Shown: positions 9,219 through 21,059 of the stretch, piece by piece
Layout of the letters: the number at the start of each line of letters is the position of its first letter
Numbering within the stretch: the first letter of the stretch is position 1
NCBI RefSeq assembly: GCF_024139115.2
Contig: NC_085140.1
Location: forward strand, 457,608,248 to 457,672,247
From: Armigeres subalbatus
Lineage: Eukaryota > Arthropoda > Insecta > Diptera > Culicidae
DNA length: 64,000 bases
Direction of reading: 5' to 3'
The notes under the pieces: generated by a model
What the model saw: only the letters and a program-made list of their open reading frames with translations
Databases searched by the model: none
Told to the model about the DNA's origin: nothing
Position numbers and translations under genes: made by a program

Positions 9219-11958
9219 TTGTGTGAAAGTTCTAAATTGGAGTGCCCGCTCTCTAAAGGGTAAGGAAGATGATCCATTAAAAGAGATCCAAATTATTTTA
9301 TCTACAGAACCGTCTAAGACGAATTAAGTACTATCCATTTAATTCCACCAGTTAATTTTCGTTATCTTTGCAGATACGTATTTCGACCACAACTGTGTGG
9401 TCGTCTTCAGTGTCTTGTACTTGACTCGACTACAAGACACGAGTACAAGACACTGAAGACGACCACACAGTTGTGGTCGAAATACGTATCTGCAAAGATA
9501 ACGAAAATTAACTGGTGGAATTAAATGGATAGTACTTAATTCGTCTTAGACGGTTTAATACATTCCACTAAACGAGCTTAATATATTTTTCTTATCTACA
9601 GAAATGATCGTCTTGACAGCGCCTGTGGTGGGGTCGCCATTGTCATCAATAGACGTATCAAACATAAATTATTTATTTCGTTCAAAACCAAAGTTTTTGA
9701 AACCTTGGGAGTTTCTGTTGAAACAAATTTTGGACTATTTTCCTTCATTGCAGCCTACTTGCCTTTTCAATGCAATGGGCAGCAAAAGAATTTGTTGAAA
9801 GCTGATCTTCAAATTCTGACTCGCAACAAATCAAAATTCTTCGTAATTGGTGACTTCAATGCCAAACACCGTTCATGGAATAATGCTCAAAGCAATTCCA
9901 ACGGCAACATTTTATTTGAAGATTGTTCTGCGGGATATTATACTATTCAATATCCCAATGGCCCAACTTGTTTTTCTTCCAGTCGAAATCCTTCTACAAT
10001 TGATTTAGTTTTAACGGATTCAAGTCAGCTGTGTGGCCAATTGGTAACTCATGCTGACTTTGACTCTGATCACCTTCCTGTGACATTTGAAATCTCACAA
10101 GAAGTAATTTATAATCCAATCAGCTCTACTTTCAATTATCATAGAGGTGATTGGGATTTACATAAAACGTATATCGATAGGAATTTTGATGTTGATATTC
10201 CTCTCGATACCAAAAGTGATATTGATAATGCTCTCGTATCTTTGACAAATTTAATTGTCGAAGCCAGACGCATTGCAATTCCTAAATGTGAAATTAAATT
10301 CAACTCCATTATTATTGATGACGATCTTCAGCTACTGATCCGTCTTAAAAATGTGAGGCGAAGGCAATACCAAAGAACTCGCGATCCCGCGTTGAAAGTT
10401 ATTTGGCGAGATTTGCAAAATGAAATTAAAAAACGTTTCGCTATTCTGAGAAATACCAACTTTAAGAATAATGTCTCGAAGTTGGATCCCAGTTCGAAAC
10501 CCTTTTGGAAATTAACGAAAATTCTTTAAAAAAAACTCAAAAGCCTATTCCAGCGCTTAAAGAGGGACTCACTAGTCCAATTGAGGATCAGGTTACACGG
10601 AGCTTCGAAGACATTCTCAACCAAGAGAATTTTTTTGACCCTTCGTTGGGAACTACTTTGGATGAAGTGAGATCTATTACTAGAAAATTTAAAAATATGA
10701 AAGCCCCGGGTGATGATGGTATTTTCTACATACTTATCAAAAAACTTCCTCTTTATCCTTTTTGGTTAATTTATTTAACAAATGTTTTCAATTGGCATAC
10801 TTCCCAGATAAATGGAAAAACGCCAAAGTTGTTCCCATTTTGAAGCTGGACAAAAATCCAGCTGAGGCTTTTAGTTATCGCCCAATCAGTTTGCTTTCTT
10901 CAATAAGCAAACTGCTTGAAAGGTTTATTTTAAATAGAATGATGGTTCATATTAATGACAATTCTATTTTTGCTGATGAGCAATTTGGTTTTCGCCATGG
11001 GCATTCAACCACTCATCAGTTATTAAGAGTTACGAATTTAATTCGGCTCAACAAATCTGAAGGATATTCGACTGGAGTTGCTCTTCTTGATATAGAGAAA
11101 GCATTTGACAGTGTTTGGCATAAGGGTTTGATTGTAAAATTGATGAATTTTAATTTTCCTCTGAACATCATTAAACTGATCCAAAATTATTTATCAGATC
11201 GCTCACTGCAGGTAAACTATCAGACTTCTAAATCTGATAGATTACCTGTAAGAGCTGGCGTTCCCCAAGGCAGCATAGTGGGGCCCATTTTGTATAACAT
11301 TTTTACTTCTGACTTACCTGATTTACCACCAGGGTGTCAAAAATCTTTGTTTGCAGATGACACAGGTCTCTCAACCAAAGGGCGAAGCCTTCGGGTCATT
11401 TGTAGTAGATTACAAAAAAGTTTCTCCACTTACTTGCAAAAATGGAAAATTTCCCCAAATGCTTTCAAAACTCAGCTTATAATTTTCCCACATAAGCCGA
11501 GAGCTTCTTATTTGAAACCTTCTAGCAGACATATTGTCACTATGAATGGGGTTCCAATTAATTGGTCTAGCGAAGCTAAATATTTAGGACTTTTGCTAGA
11601 TCAAAAATTAACATTTAAAAATCACATTGAAGGCTTTTAAGCCAAATGTAACAAATATATTAAGTGTCTATATCCACTTATAAACAGAAAATCAAAACTT
11701 TATCTTAAGAACAAACTTTTGATTTATAAACAAATTTTTAGACCTGCCATGTTGTATGCTGTGCCAATATGGACTAGTTGCTGCAATACCAGAAAGAAGG
11801 CACTTCAGAGGATTCAAAATAAAATTTTGAAAATGATTCTGAAGTTGACTCCATGGTATAGTACCAATGAACTTCAGAGAATTTCTAATATTGAGACATT
11901 GCAACAAATGTCCAACAAAATAACTTCCAATTTTAGACAAAAATCCTTGTACCCGTAG
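9205..11958 (+). pseudogene. Jockey-clade LINE ORF2 (endonuclease + reverse transcriptase), frameshifted
   Basis: ORF2 begins MDPNNCVKVLNWSARSLKGK at 9205. A deletion and a palindromic insertion (9310-9591) follow. The apurinic-type endonuclease domain resumes at about 9605 with VIGDFNAKHRSWNN, STIDLVLTDS and SDHLPVTFE. The reverse transcriptase runs from about 10530 with KAPGDDG, SYRPISLLSSISKLLE, EKAFDSVWHKGL, GVPQGSIVGPILYN and the catalytic SLFADD box near 11347. The C-terminal domain has KYLGLLLDQKLTFKNHI and QNKILKMILK. Lesions are frameshifts near 10520 and 10755, a stop at 11638-11640, and the N-terminal deletion. It therefore cannot make a functional protein. It closely resembles mosquito Juan-like elements. 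Confidence 0.85.
9310..9591. mobile_element. Mirror-palindrome element with two hammerhead-like motifs and a 12-bp TSD
   Basis: The target duplication TTATCTACAGAA (9298-9309 and 9592-9603) flanks 282 bp. Most of the insert is a near-perfect palindrome beginning CCGTCTAAGACGAATTAAG. On the right only, a 38-bp tail (9554-9591) extends past the palindrome. Each arm carries CTGAAGA, C, GACCAC-ACAGTT-GTGGTC, GAAATACGTATC, on plus at 9453-9490 and on minus at 9410-9373. The layout fits an inverted pair of Penelope-like terminal repeats with a one-sided tail. It interrupts Jockey ORF2. Confidence 0.75.
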
Positions 11959-12174
11959 TATAAAATAGGTTAAGTTTAGTTTAAGTTGAAAACATTGTAA
12001 TTCCTACATGGTTCAATTCAACCAGAGGAAAAATTCTAACTGCCAGAGGCAATTGAAATGTATTAATAATAACTATAACTGTAACATAGCAAATAAGGAT
12101 GATAGTGTTAAGAAAACACGGAACACCTAGTTTAAGAGATGAATGCATGTATTAGATAATTAGCAAAAAAAAAA
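11959..12174 (+). other. Jockey 3' UTR and poly(A)
   Basis: About 200 bp of non-coding sequence follows the ORF2 stop (TAG after YP) and ends in ten A residues at 12165-12174. I take this run as the 3' end of the retrotransposon. No clear target duplication partner is visible on the 5' side. Confidence 0.6.
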
Positions 12175-13150
12175 GTTAGTTAGTGGTAAGATTGAAGGCA
12201 CGTAAATATTCAAATATTTGCATTGCGTGTAATTTGTGGTGTTATATGAATTATGTATTTCGGTACATCAAAGGGTTTTTTAAAAAACACAACTTAACTC
12301 TACAACGGTCAAAACAGAACTGAACTTTATTAATTTACTGGGGTATTACAAAGGCCTGTCAGTCCCTGCGCTAAACCCTAACAACTTTGCCAAGGTGGCA
12401 TTCCTACCCGTTGGCGACTCTGGGATGAAACGCGATCCTACTGCTGACTCCGCGCCTCGTGTGGTCGTCTCCGGTGTATGATGGTCTGTATCGTTGTTAA
12501 CTTATGTATTCTGAATGTTTGACTTTTTCTTGCATGCAATATAAGCTCCATGTTAATGAAAATCTGTAGCTTAAAAAGGTGTTGGAAAATAAGTCGAATT
12601 GTATAGAGCTTTTTTGTTTATGCTGGAACATCAAAAATAGAAATATGTAGTTATTTTGAATGTATTTTCATGCGCATTGATCTTACGGTTCTTTTAAATC
12701 GAAATAAACTTAAACTGTGCTTCCTTGTAATTGTTTTTTTAATAAATTTGATTGACTATCAAATGTTAACTCGTTTGTAAGGATTAGCTGCAATTTAACA
12801 CCTAGTAGAATTTATATAACTATTTGCTGTATTTTTATACATTCATGTAAAGCTGTTTCCTGCTAGAAATATCGATAGAACAATGCAGCTCCTCGCATAT
12901 TGTGCCGGGAATGGGGTAATAATTTTAAAAATGAATTGTTTCCTGAATTTTTCATTGAAAAACTCTCTCCCCTCGATTCCAGAAAGAAATAGAGAACCTA
13001 GAACACCTGCCTTGCACAAATTCAAATAATAAATCATTTACATGGGTTCTAAAGACATAGGAAAAGTTAGGGCGCTGTAAATTTCGCTCGTGATTTCTGT
13101 ATTATATAATTTCTTCAAAATAGAATGCTTTTGTATTGCAAACTACGCGC
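12175..13150. other. Unassigned; possible LTR or retroposon fragment at 12285-12480
   Basis: Positions 12285-12480 are GC-richer than their surroundings and resemble a promoter or terminal-repeat piece, but I cannot match them to a family and see no paired copy. The rest is AT-rich without recognisable features. Confidence 0.3.
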
Positions 13151-14060
13151 AGGAAAACTACTTGAATAAATCACGCATCGATAAGTGACCCACAATCGTC
13201 AGCGCAATAAGTCACAATCAACTTGAATGCCCATCAATTCGCGTTCCGGAGTAACTGTGAGGTGAACTTCCGGCTAATTAGCACACAAGTGCCACCGTAA
13301 TCAGCCTCCCGACCGGAGAAGCTAAGGATTTTGCCGTGGTCAGGACAGCAAACGCGCGAGTAACGGAAGTTCATTTGAATCGGCGATGAACGGTCGGTCG
13401 GTGCCAAGGAACAAATTGCTTACCACAGCACCCGAGCCGACAGTGACGATGAGCACGCTGGAGAAACAGGATAATCGTATTGATATCGACATCCTGCCAT
13501 TAGGTACGAGCCACTGCGGTCGATGATAATGACAGCTGTAAAGGAAGCCTCGATGCGTGGGGCTCGTAAATATCAAATTGAGCACACCTAAATCTGGACA
13601 ACGCTGCATTTGTTCCTTCATGAACCGATCTTCCGATAGATGTATGATGTGTCCACACAGTCACTAAACTGAATTGATCCGGTAAACAGAATCGTAGTTG
13701 TTGATGCCGCGTCGTCCCACAACAGACGGGATTCTCAGCTTCGAGAAAGCTTCGGGCGAGATCTGCGATTAATCATTCAGCCGAGCTGAGCGAGTTTCCG
13801 CTTCCGGTGCGTTCATTAACGTGGACAATGGACGAGTGTATCGGGTCTCTTCTGAAGCAATGGTCAGCAATTGAGGTAAGCAATTGATGACGGAGTTGAT
13901 GATTTGTAAGCGATCCTGATATCGTGCTGGCTGAGCTTTTGTGTTTGATTTACTGCCGGGATTGTTGCTAAACGGTAGACTGTAACATTCGTTTGCACGC
14001 GCGTTGCCCGATCCACGCAGATTTGTAATAAACAATAAAGTTATACTGTGTATGAATCAA
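13150..14060. other. GC-richer, apparently single-copy island
   Basis: This stretch has balanced composition, contains none of the window's repeats and includes open frames on the minus strand (13340-13621, 13769-14035) with no recognisable domain. It could be host regulatory, UTR or intronic sequence. I cannot support a coding call. Confidence 0.35.
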
Positions 14061-15320
14061 CTTGGTAAAAGAATGTGACTAACTATAAACTATGCTCTAA
14101 TTACTGCTTTAATTTATATTGACAACCCGACATAAATCTTCTCGAACTAATTGACTACAAAGCGATATATTGCCGCCTCTAGATTTCTATTCCAGTTTTC
14201 ACCCCTTTTTCGCATTCAGCTGAGGCAGTAATCTTTCTTCACAACTCGGTTAGCCAAAGGGATTAGCTAAGGCTTGGAGTCAGAAGCCGAAATCGGTTCA
14301 TCTATTCCCAACTTTTCGCTTCCTAATCCCTGTTAATTATACTTCCAACACGATAAAACCGTTTTCGAGGTTTTTGTGGCATTACTGGCACCGCTTGGCT
14401 GTCACTCGACGGATGTAGCGGTCAATTAACCTCAGTGGTGAATTAATTGTGGCTTAGAAGTTTGTCGGCCACCCAGACAGCATCGCCCCCTGGAAAGGAA
14501 TCAGCTTATTCGTGTGAAACGATTTGCGTGTCACCATGAAAGAAGATGTGACAATGTTTTTGCTCCTTCTTGGAAGAAGGTAGTCATGATAAAGTCATTC
14601 GCATGAAGGTCTTACATACCGATGTGAAATAAAAATGAGTTGGCCTTCCGTGTATTACAATTCAACTAGAGACTGGGCGATTTGCAATGTTATTCTTTAT
14701 TACTGTTTCTTAGACTCTACAGTTTTTATGAGTGGGAAATTCACGTACTATTATAAGTTCGAAAATCACAATAAACGAAAAATTCAACCTTTTTACAAAA
14801 TTACACTATTCAACAAAATTGAACTTTCTTTTGCTCCCTTTAACCATTTTCATTGAACACAATATATTTTTTGACGATACATATTCCGATTTTATGTGAC
14901 ACGTCCAGTTTTTTTTAGGATGGACCTTGCAGAAAGCTAGTTGTGCTAAATAGGATTCTACAACCCACATGTATTCTGCAAGACCCATTCTGTTTTTTTT
15001 AATCTTTCATTTATTTGGAAGGCTCATTTGCCGTGAAGCGATAGGGATTGGAATAAAAAAAAAGCCCATGCTATGAAATGCAAACTTTATTCTGAAAGTT
15101 TAAAGCCGAAATTCTGCTTTGCAGTGCAGAGAAACCAAATTTCTATGAAAATGCGTTCTTTTGTAAATTTAATTCCGATTTCACAACAAATGTAGGTGCC
15201 ATATAAATGTTCGGAATTAGAGACAAAGTCATTCAGTGTTGACTGAAAATAAAAATGACTTTTTTGGTTGAATCTTTTGGCAACTTAGGCTTAAAAATGT
15301 TTTTGGAATGCTCGATCATG
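14061..15320. other. Unassigned AT-rich sequence
   Basis: I see no coding, RNA or repeat feature here that I can defend. Confidence 0.35.
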
Positions 15321-15324
15321 AGAA

Positions 15325-15465
15325 ACATCCATAAATTACGTAATGCATAGAGGGGGAGAGGGTTGCCCTAAGTGTGACAAGCCATACAAGAATTTTAGAT
15401 ACTTCATACAAAAAGTGTAACATATGGGGGAGTGGGGGTAGAAAATTATCCATATTAGGAGGACC
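15325..15465. repeat. Dispersed repeat with CATAAATTACGTAA / GTGTAACATATGGGGGA motif
   Basis: The sequence runs catccataaattacgtaa, a G-rich block, tgtgacaagccatacaa, ttcatacaaaaagtgtaac and ggggga. A related copy occurs at 25795-25960 (aaaaattacgtcacgc, then gtgacataatttatgggtgtc). The outer parts form inverted repeats around cataaattacgt, so this is probably a mosquito MITE family. Confidence 0.55.
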
Positions 15466-15734
15466 TCCAGTGGTCACTCAAGTCTACGGAATGTCCACGG
15501 AATGTTGTTTATTTGTATAAATTTTCAAGCTAGTGACGTAATGCTGATAGGCATCCCGCGTTTTGCAGGATATTTTTGCTGCACACATTAAGCAAAACAT
15601 ACAACAAATTTGTACCAAAAGGCTGTCATTTCAAATCGAACTTTTAATAGAAGGCTGGGAGACCCATGATGTGATATACCAATTGACTCAGCTCATCGCT
15701 CAGCTCATCACGAAGAGCAAAATATGGAACTGGA

Positions 15735-15790
15735 AACAAATGACCATTTGGCCTAATACCTTTTTGGCTGAATGGCCGTGAACCGAATAA
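15735..15790 (+). repeat. Trace of GGCCGAA-type minisatellite
   Basis: Three decayed units (atgaccatttggcctaata, tttttggctgaatgg, gtgaaccgaata) resemble the array at 2845-3145. Confidence 0.45.
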
Positions 15791-16079
15791 TTGAAATTTG
15801 TTATTTTACTGATTATATTATAAATAAATGTACGTTTTAGTTATAATTGGACGGCTACTCAGTATTACAATTTTGGAACGAGTTCATTATTTACCCGACG
15901 TTACGACACAGAAGATGTGTTTTTTTCAAGGGAATATATTTCTGTTGTTAAGCGTCGTGTTTTAGTCTTACTTGAACAAACAGACGGTTCCGGGCCGATA
16001 CGTCGGGTAAATTTTAAATTCCACACAACACTGTAAGATAAATACAGTCGATTTGAGATTTCAAATGAATGTAAAAAAA

Positions 16080-16310
16080 TATATATATATTCTTTATCAG
16101 GTGAAATGAGAAGTGAAATGTTCGAAGGAAGAAGTGAAATACGAAATGGAAGTGAGTTCTGAGTTGTAAGATCTGTGCGGTAACACGTGAGAAGTGAGTG
16201 ATGAAAAGTGAGAAATAGGGGAAAGTAGTGAAGAAAACAAAAGCAAGAGATGAGATGCGAGATGTTTAGAATTGAGAAATGAGAAAAACTTTTCACTTTT
16301 TACTTGTCAC
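16080..16310 (+). repeat. GTGAGAA degenerate repeat tract
   Basis: About 220 bp of purine-rich repeats (gaagtgaaat, gagaagtgagtg, agaaatgagaa) follow a short (AT)n run and end by switching to the pyrimidine strand (cttttcactttttacttgtcac). The family is the same as at 3150, 8470, 26640 and 48590. Confidence 0.7.
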
Positions 16311-16349
16311 TCGTATACTTAGTACTCACTTACTCTCGTATACTTAGTA

Positions 16350-16871
16350 CTTACTTGATACTTACTTGATGGGTAACAGCTCTTCGATGAACCTACGCCG
16401 AATGGATTATCCTTCTCCACTGGACTCGATTCTGGGCCAATCGCTTCCAGTCGCCCTGAACATCGAGCGCCCTCAGGTCCTCTTCAACTGCAAAAAGCCA
16501 TCGTGTACGGGGCCTGCCACGAAGCATGCGGCCTCTTCCGGATTCTCTACTAAATATTATCTTCGCTTGACGTTCTTCCGGCATACGAACAACGTGACCA
16601 GCCCACCGTAGTCTGCCGTGTTGTATAAGCTTAATAATAACCAGCCCTTTATACACCTGGTACAATTCGTGGTTCATGCGACGCCGCCAGATACCGTTCT
16701 CCTGTTTACCGCCGAGTATCATCCGCAGCACCTTACGCTCAAACACTCCGAAAGCTCTCCGATCAGCCTCCTTTAACGTCTATGTTTCATGGCCTTATAT
16801 AGCCACCGGAAGAATCAGAGTAGTATACAGCGCGAGTTTTGTTTTCGTTTGCAGACTATGGGACTTAAGCT
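16350..16871 (-). pseudogene. Older RTE-type LINE, C-terminal part (right half at 19376-19551)
   Basis: On the minus strand this encodes the C-terminal region of an RTE-like ORF: YGLRNQLK, ALYTTLILPVA, then VFERKVLRMILGGKQENG, RRRMNHELYQVYKG, GRLRWAGHVVRMPEE and RGRPRTRW. In-frame stops occur in the YGHE..T segment. It continues across the younger insertion into 19376-19551, where EVVEEFVYLGALVT precedes the same YGLR point. Its 3' end has TACTTGA-type tail repeats near 16338-16370. A 12-bp gtatacttagta at 16338-16349 recurs at 19552-19563 and is a plausible target duplication for this older copy. Confidence 0.75.
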
Positions 16872-16887
16872 GGTTACGAAGTCCGTA

Positions 16888-19359
16888 TTATTTTTATTAT
16901 TATTATTATTTATTCAGACTAAGGCCGAAGTGGCCTGTGCGGTATATAAGAGTCTCCTCCATTCGGCTCGGTCCATGGCTACACGTCGCCAACCACGCAG
17001 TCTACGGAGGGTCCGCAAGTCATCTTCCACCTGATCGATCCACCTTGCCCGCTGCGCACCTCGCCTTCTTGTGCCCGTCGGATCGTTGTCGAGAACCATT
17101 TTCACCGGGTTACTGTCCGACATTCTGGCTACGTGCCCGGCCCATCGCAGTCGTCCGATTTTCGCGGTGTGAACGATGGATGGTTCTCCCAACAGCTGAT
17201 GCAATTCGTGGTTCATTCGCCTCCTCCACGTACCGTCCGCCATCTGCACCCCACCATAGATGGTACGCAGCACTTACCTTTCGAAAACTCCAAGTGCGCG
17301 TTGGTCCTCCACGAGCATCGTCCAGGTCTCGTGTCCGTAGAGGACTACCGGTCTAATGAGCGTTTTGTAGATTGTCAGTTTGGTACGGCGGCGAACTCTA
17401 TTCGATCGGAGCGTCTTGCGGAGTCCAAAGTACGTACGATTTCCAGCCACTATGGGTCTCCGAATTTCTCTGCTGGTGTCATTTTCGGCAGTCACCAGTG
17501 AGCCCAAGTACACAAATTCTTCTACCACCTCGATTTTGTCACCACCGATGCAAACTCGCGGTGGGTGGCTCACATTGTCTTCTCTTGAACCTCTTCCTAT
17601 CATGTACTTCGTCTTCGACGTGTTTATGACTAGTCCGATCCGCTTAGCTTCCCTCTTCAGTCTGATGTAGGCTTCCTCCATCTTCTCAAAGTTACGTGCC
17701 ATAATATCTATGTCGTCGGCGAAACCAAATAGCTGGACGGACTTATTGAAAATTGTACCACTCGTGTTAATCCCTGCTCTTCGTATTACCCCTTCCAAAG
17801 CGATTATGAATAGCAAACACGAAAGACCATCACCTTGCCGTAACCCTCTGCGGGTTTCGAAGGGACTCGAGAATGCCCCTGAAACTCGAACTACGCACAT
17901 CACCCGATCCATCGTCGCCTTGATCAACCGTATCAGTTTATCCGGAAAACCGTGTTCGTGCATTAGCTGCCATAGCTGGTCCCGATCGATTGTATCATAT
18001 GCGGCTTTGAAGTCGATGAATAGATGATGTGTGGGCACGTTGTATTCGCGGCATTTCTGCAGTACTTGGCGAATGGCGAACACCTGGTCCGTGGTGGAGC
18101 GTTCGCCCATAAAACCCGCCTGGTACTGCCCCACGAACTCCCTTGCAGTTGGTGCTAGTCGACGGCATAAAATTTGGGAGAGTACCTTGTAGGCGGCGTT
18201 CAGCAATGTGATTGCTCGGTAGTTGCTACAATCCAGCTTATCGCCCTTTTTGTAGATGGGACACACGACACCTTCCATCCACTCCTGCGGCAAAACTTCC
18301 TCCTCCCAAATCTTGGTAATGACCCAGTGCAGCGCTCTAGCCAGTGCCTCACCACCGTGTTTAAATAGCTCTCCTGATAGTTGGTCAACCCCAGGGGCTT
18401 TGTTGTTCTTCAGCCGGCCAATCTCGTCCTGGATTTCCTGGAGATCCGGAGCCGGGAAGATTATGTCCTGCGCGCGTTCTCCCAGGTCCATCACCATACC
18501 GCCATCTTCGTCTGCCACATCGCCATTCAGGTGTTCTTCGTAGTGCTGCCGCCACCTTTGGATCACCTCACGCTCGTTCGTAAGAAGGTTCCCGTTTATG
18601 TCCTTACACATATCAGGCTGTAGCACGTGGCCCTTACGTGAACGGTTTAACTTTTCATAGAACTTTCGTGTGTTATTAGCGCGGTACAGTTGCTCCGTTT
18701 CTTCACGGTCTCGATCTTCCTGCTGGCGCTTTTTCCTCCGGAAAATCGAGTTTTGTCTGTTCCGCGCCTGTTTATATCGTGCCTCGTTCGCCCTCGTGCG
18801 GTGTTGCAGCAATCTCGCCCATGCTGCATTCTTCTCTTCCACTAACTGCTTCCACTAACCGCCGTCATACCAGTCGTTTCTCTGATCCGGGGGCACCGTG
18901 CCTAGTGCAGCGGTTGCGGTGCTACCAATGGCGGATCGAATATCTCTCCAGCCATCTTCAAGAGACGCTGCGCCTAGCTGCTCTTCCGTTGGGAGTGCCA
19001 CTTCCAGCTGCTGCGCGTAGTCTTGGGCTAGTCTACCGTCTCGTAGCCGCCCGATATTAAGCCGCGGCGTCCGACTTCGACGCGTGTTGTACACCGTCGA
19101 GAGTTTTGAGCGCAGGCATACTGCAACGAGGTAGTGGTCGGATTCAATATTCGCACTGCGGTAAGTGCGGACGTTCGTGATGTCGGAGAAGAATTTACCG
19201 TCGATTAGAACGTGGTCGATTTGGTTTTCCGTTTCTTGGTTAGGTGATCTCCATGTGGCTTTTTGGATATCTTTGCGGGGAAAGAAGGTGCTTCGGACAA
19301 CCATTCCGCGGGAGGCTGCGAATTTTATGCATCGTTGGCCGTTGTCACGTTGTCGTTGT
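16888..19359 (-). mobile_element. Younger RTE-type LINE, 5'-truncated, 16-bp TSD, (AAT)n tail
   Basis: The 16-bp sequence GGTTACGAAGTCCGTA flanks the element at 16872-16887 and 19360-19375. Read on the minus strand, the element starts inside the endonuclease domain and ends at 16888 in an (AATAAT)n tail. It sits inside an older copy of the same group, in the same orientation, at the codons for YGLRN. A truncated 5' end, trinucleotide tail and long duplication together are the standard outcome of target-primed reverse transcription. Confidence 0.9.
16914..19345 (-). pseudogene. RTE-like endonuclease/reverse transcriptase ORF with two in-frame stops
   Basis: One frame runs through the element. 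The endonuclease C-terminal end has NQIDHVLIDGKFFSDI and SANIESDHYLV. The reverse transcriptase follows with NNKAPGVDQLSGELFKHGGE, CSNYRAITLLNAAYKVL, GFMGERSTTDQVFAIRQVL, HHLFIDFKAAYDTI, RRGLRQGDGLSCLLF and the catalytic FGFADDID box. The C-terminal domain has EFVYLGSLVTAENDTSREIR, MNHELHQLL, RLRWAGHVARM and RARWIDQVEDDL. Only a TAG at 18855-18857 and a TAA at 17274-17276 break it. The second changes the lysine codon of the FERKVLR motif. I found no frameshift, so the copy is fairly young. RTE clade (JAM1-like group) is inferred from motifs. Confidence 0.85.
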
Positions 19360-19375
19360 GGTTACGAAGTCCGTA

Positions 19376-19551
19376 ATGAGCCCTATTTGCAGCTGCAATA
19401 CACCTTTTCACATCGTGGTTAACATCATTATAGCGCGTCACTAATGCTCCAAGATACACAAATTCTTCCACCACTTCAAACTTTTCACCATCCAGCACCA
19501 TTTCGCTACCACCACCACTAAGAATACGGGACATAATTTTGTACGCCGAAT
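19376..19551 (-). pseudogene. Older RTE-type LINE, upstream half
   Basis: The minus strand encodes SAYKIMSRIL joined directly to GGGSEMVLDGEKFEVVEEFV and then YLGALVT. The join is an internal deletion of the reverse transcriptase core, including the FADD box. It is the other half of the copy at 16350-16871. Confidence 0.75.
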
Positions 19552-19651
19552 GTATACTTAGTAAATGTACATAAATGCTAAATGATTACCACAAAACAAA
19601 ACTTTTGATAAAAAGCTTGGTGACCCATAGTGTTATACAGGGATTGAACAA

Positions 19652-20050
19652 AATGATCGGAACAAACAGAATTTTGTCAAAATTCAAATAATCATAACTC
19701 TGTGAAATATGAGCCGATTCATGTGATTTAGTCAGGGTTGGACGGGAAAATTCATGTAGTTTAGGAAAACCGGATCAAATTTATGATTTCTATGAGTGAA
19801 ATATTGGCCCTTTTTATATTTTTTGCAGATACAAGCGCTTTTTCTGAATTGATTGATATATGTATTGATGTAACAGATCGACCGTTTCTATGAAATCCGT
19901 GGAACCAGTTCCAAACAGTTTTCCAAAACAAGATTAATTTTCCCTTCCAACCCTAGCAGAATCATGAAAATCAGTTGATATTTCACAGAGTTATGATCAT
20001 TTGAATTTTGGCAAAACTTTGCCTGTCCCGATCATTCTGTCCACCCCTGT
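19652..20050. mobile_element. ~400-bp foldback MITE (ACAGGG..GATCGG ends)
   Basis: The left arm (acaggg, atgatcgga, caaaattcaaat, atcataactctgtgaaatat, gggttggacgggaaaatt) and right arm are imperfect reverse complements of about 110 bp. The right end is acttt..cctgtcccgatcattctg..cacccctgt. No coding capacity is present. The left flank is TA but the right flank is TC, so a Tc1/mariner-type TA duplication is only suggested. Confidence 0.7.
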
Positions 20051-20084
20051 CATTCTGTCTTGCCCCAATCATTCTGTTCAACAC

Positions 20085-20290
20085 ACATAACAGACATCAA
20101 CCCCAATCGACCCAAGAGACGCAAGGGGGTTCCTGAGAAAATCATCGGCCTCATCGAGGCACAGTACGAGGTCTTTTCGTGTAGGAAGCTGCACAATGGG
20201 GTCTTGTCCGACCCTAACAGGTTAAAGCGATAGCTGAACAACGCTCAGGATGGAGATCTTTCAAGTCGGCTCTTTGCACCACCTGACGTG
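20085..20290 (+). pseudogene. LINE reverse transcriptase fragment
   Basis: The plus strand encodes KGVPEKIIGLIEAQYE, VFSCRKLHNGVLSDP and then a junction to a WRSFKSALCTT-type C-terminus. The first part is the segment just before the VRQGC motif in CR1/I-like LINEs with the SCRVLHNG signature. The second resembles the extreme C-terminus of the same ORF2 class, so a large internal deletion is likely. Confidence 0.6.
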
Positions 20291-21018
20291 TACGGGATCC
20301 ATACTTAAAGTAAGTAAAAATAAAAAAAAAGTTCCAATTTCACGCTCCGATTTTGTCACGTGACGACTTCTACAACAAAGTATTCCGTTTTTATCAATAA
20401 GAAAATTCTATATTTTTTTAGAGATTAAGCTTCTACAATACAAAAATACTTTGGATTAGTTTTTGGCCAAATGTTGTATTTATAATATTTCAAGAACTAG
20501 CAATAATAAGGCCGTAACTAACAAGAGAGATTTTCTTCACCGACTTCCCCTCATCGAAATAAAAGTGACAAGATGCAGGTTTGTTTTCACTTCTATACTT
20601 CAGGATGAAGGATTACATTGCCATCTGGCGTTCAGATATAACTGAAAAATCGTTGAAATACTTTTCCGGGTGTTCTAGGCCGTCCAAACTGTTCTGGAGT
20701 ACATATCCTCGAACGTATCAGAAAACATGTCTTCAAACAAAATGTCCCAAGCTGAGATATATGTCCAGAACTATCTATGTGATCAAAAGAAAAAAATTGG
20801 TCGAGTTTTGAATCACCGTAAACTATTTTAGGGTCTAGGATAGGATAGGATTTCACTCATTACTTTTACACGCAACTACAGGCCTTTTCGTTTCTCCAAA
20901 ACGTATTTGAGTTCAAAACAGTTCAGAACATGTGATCTGCCCAATCCACCAAGTCCTTAACGATGTATCCGTGCTTCCGTGGGTCCGGCAATGGAACTGC
21001 TACATAAGTGAGTAAAAA
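20291..21018. other. Unassigned
   Basis: AT-rich sequence with short A-runs. I recognise no coding or repeat feature. Confidence 0.35.
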
Positions 21019-21059
21019 TCTATATATATAAAACTCAATGTTTGTATGTTTGTATGTAT

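Noticed and set aside
13340..14035. Possible minus-strand exons
   Set aside because: They are short frames with no domain, signal or splice-supported continuation. Listed only as a single-copy island.
16676..19444. Plus-strand open frames opposite the RTE element
   Set aside because: They are antisense shadows of a well-recognised minus-strand reverse transcriptase.
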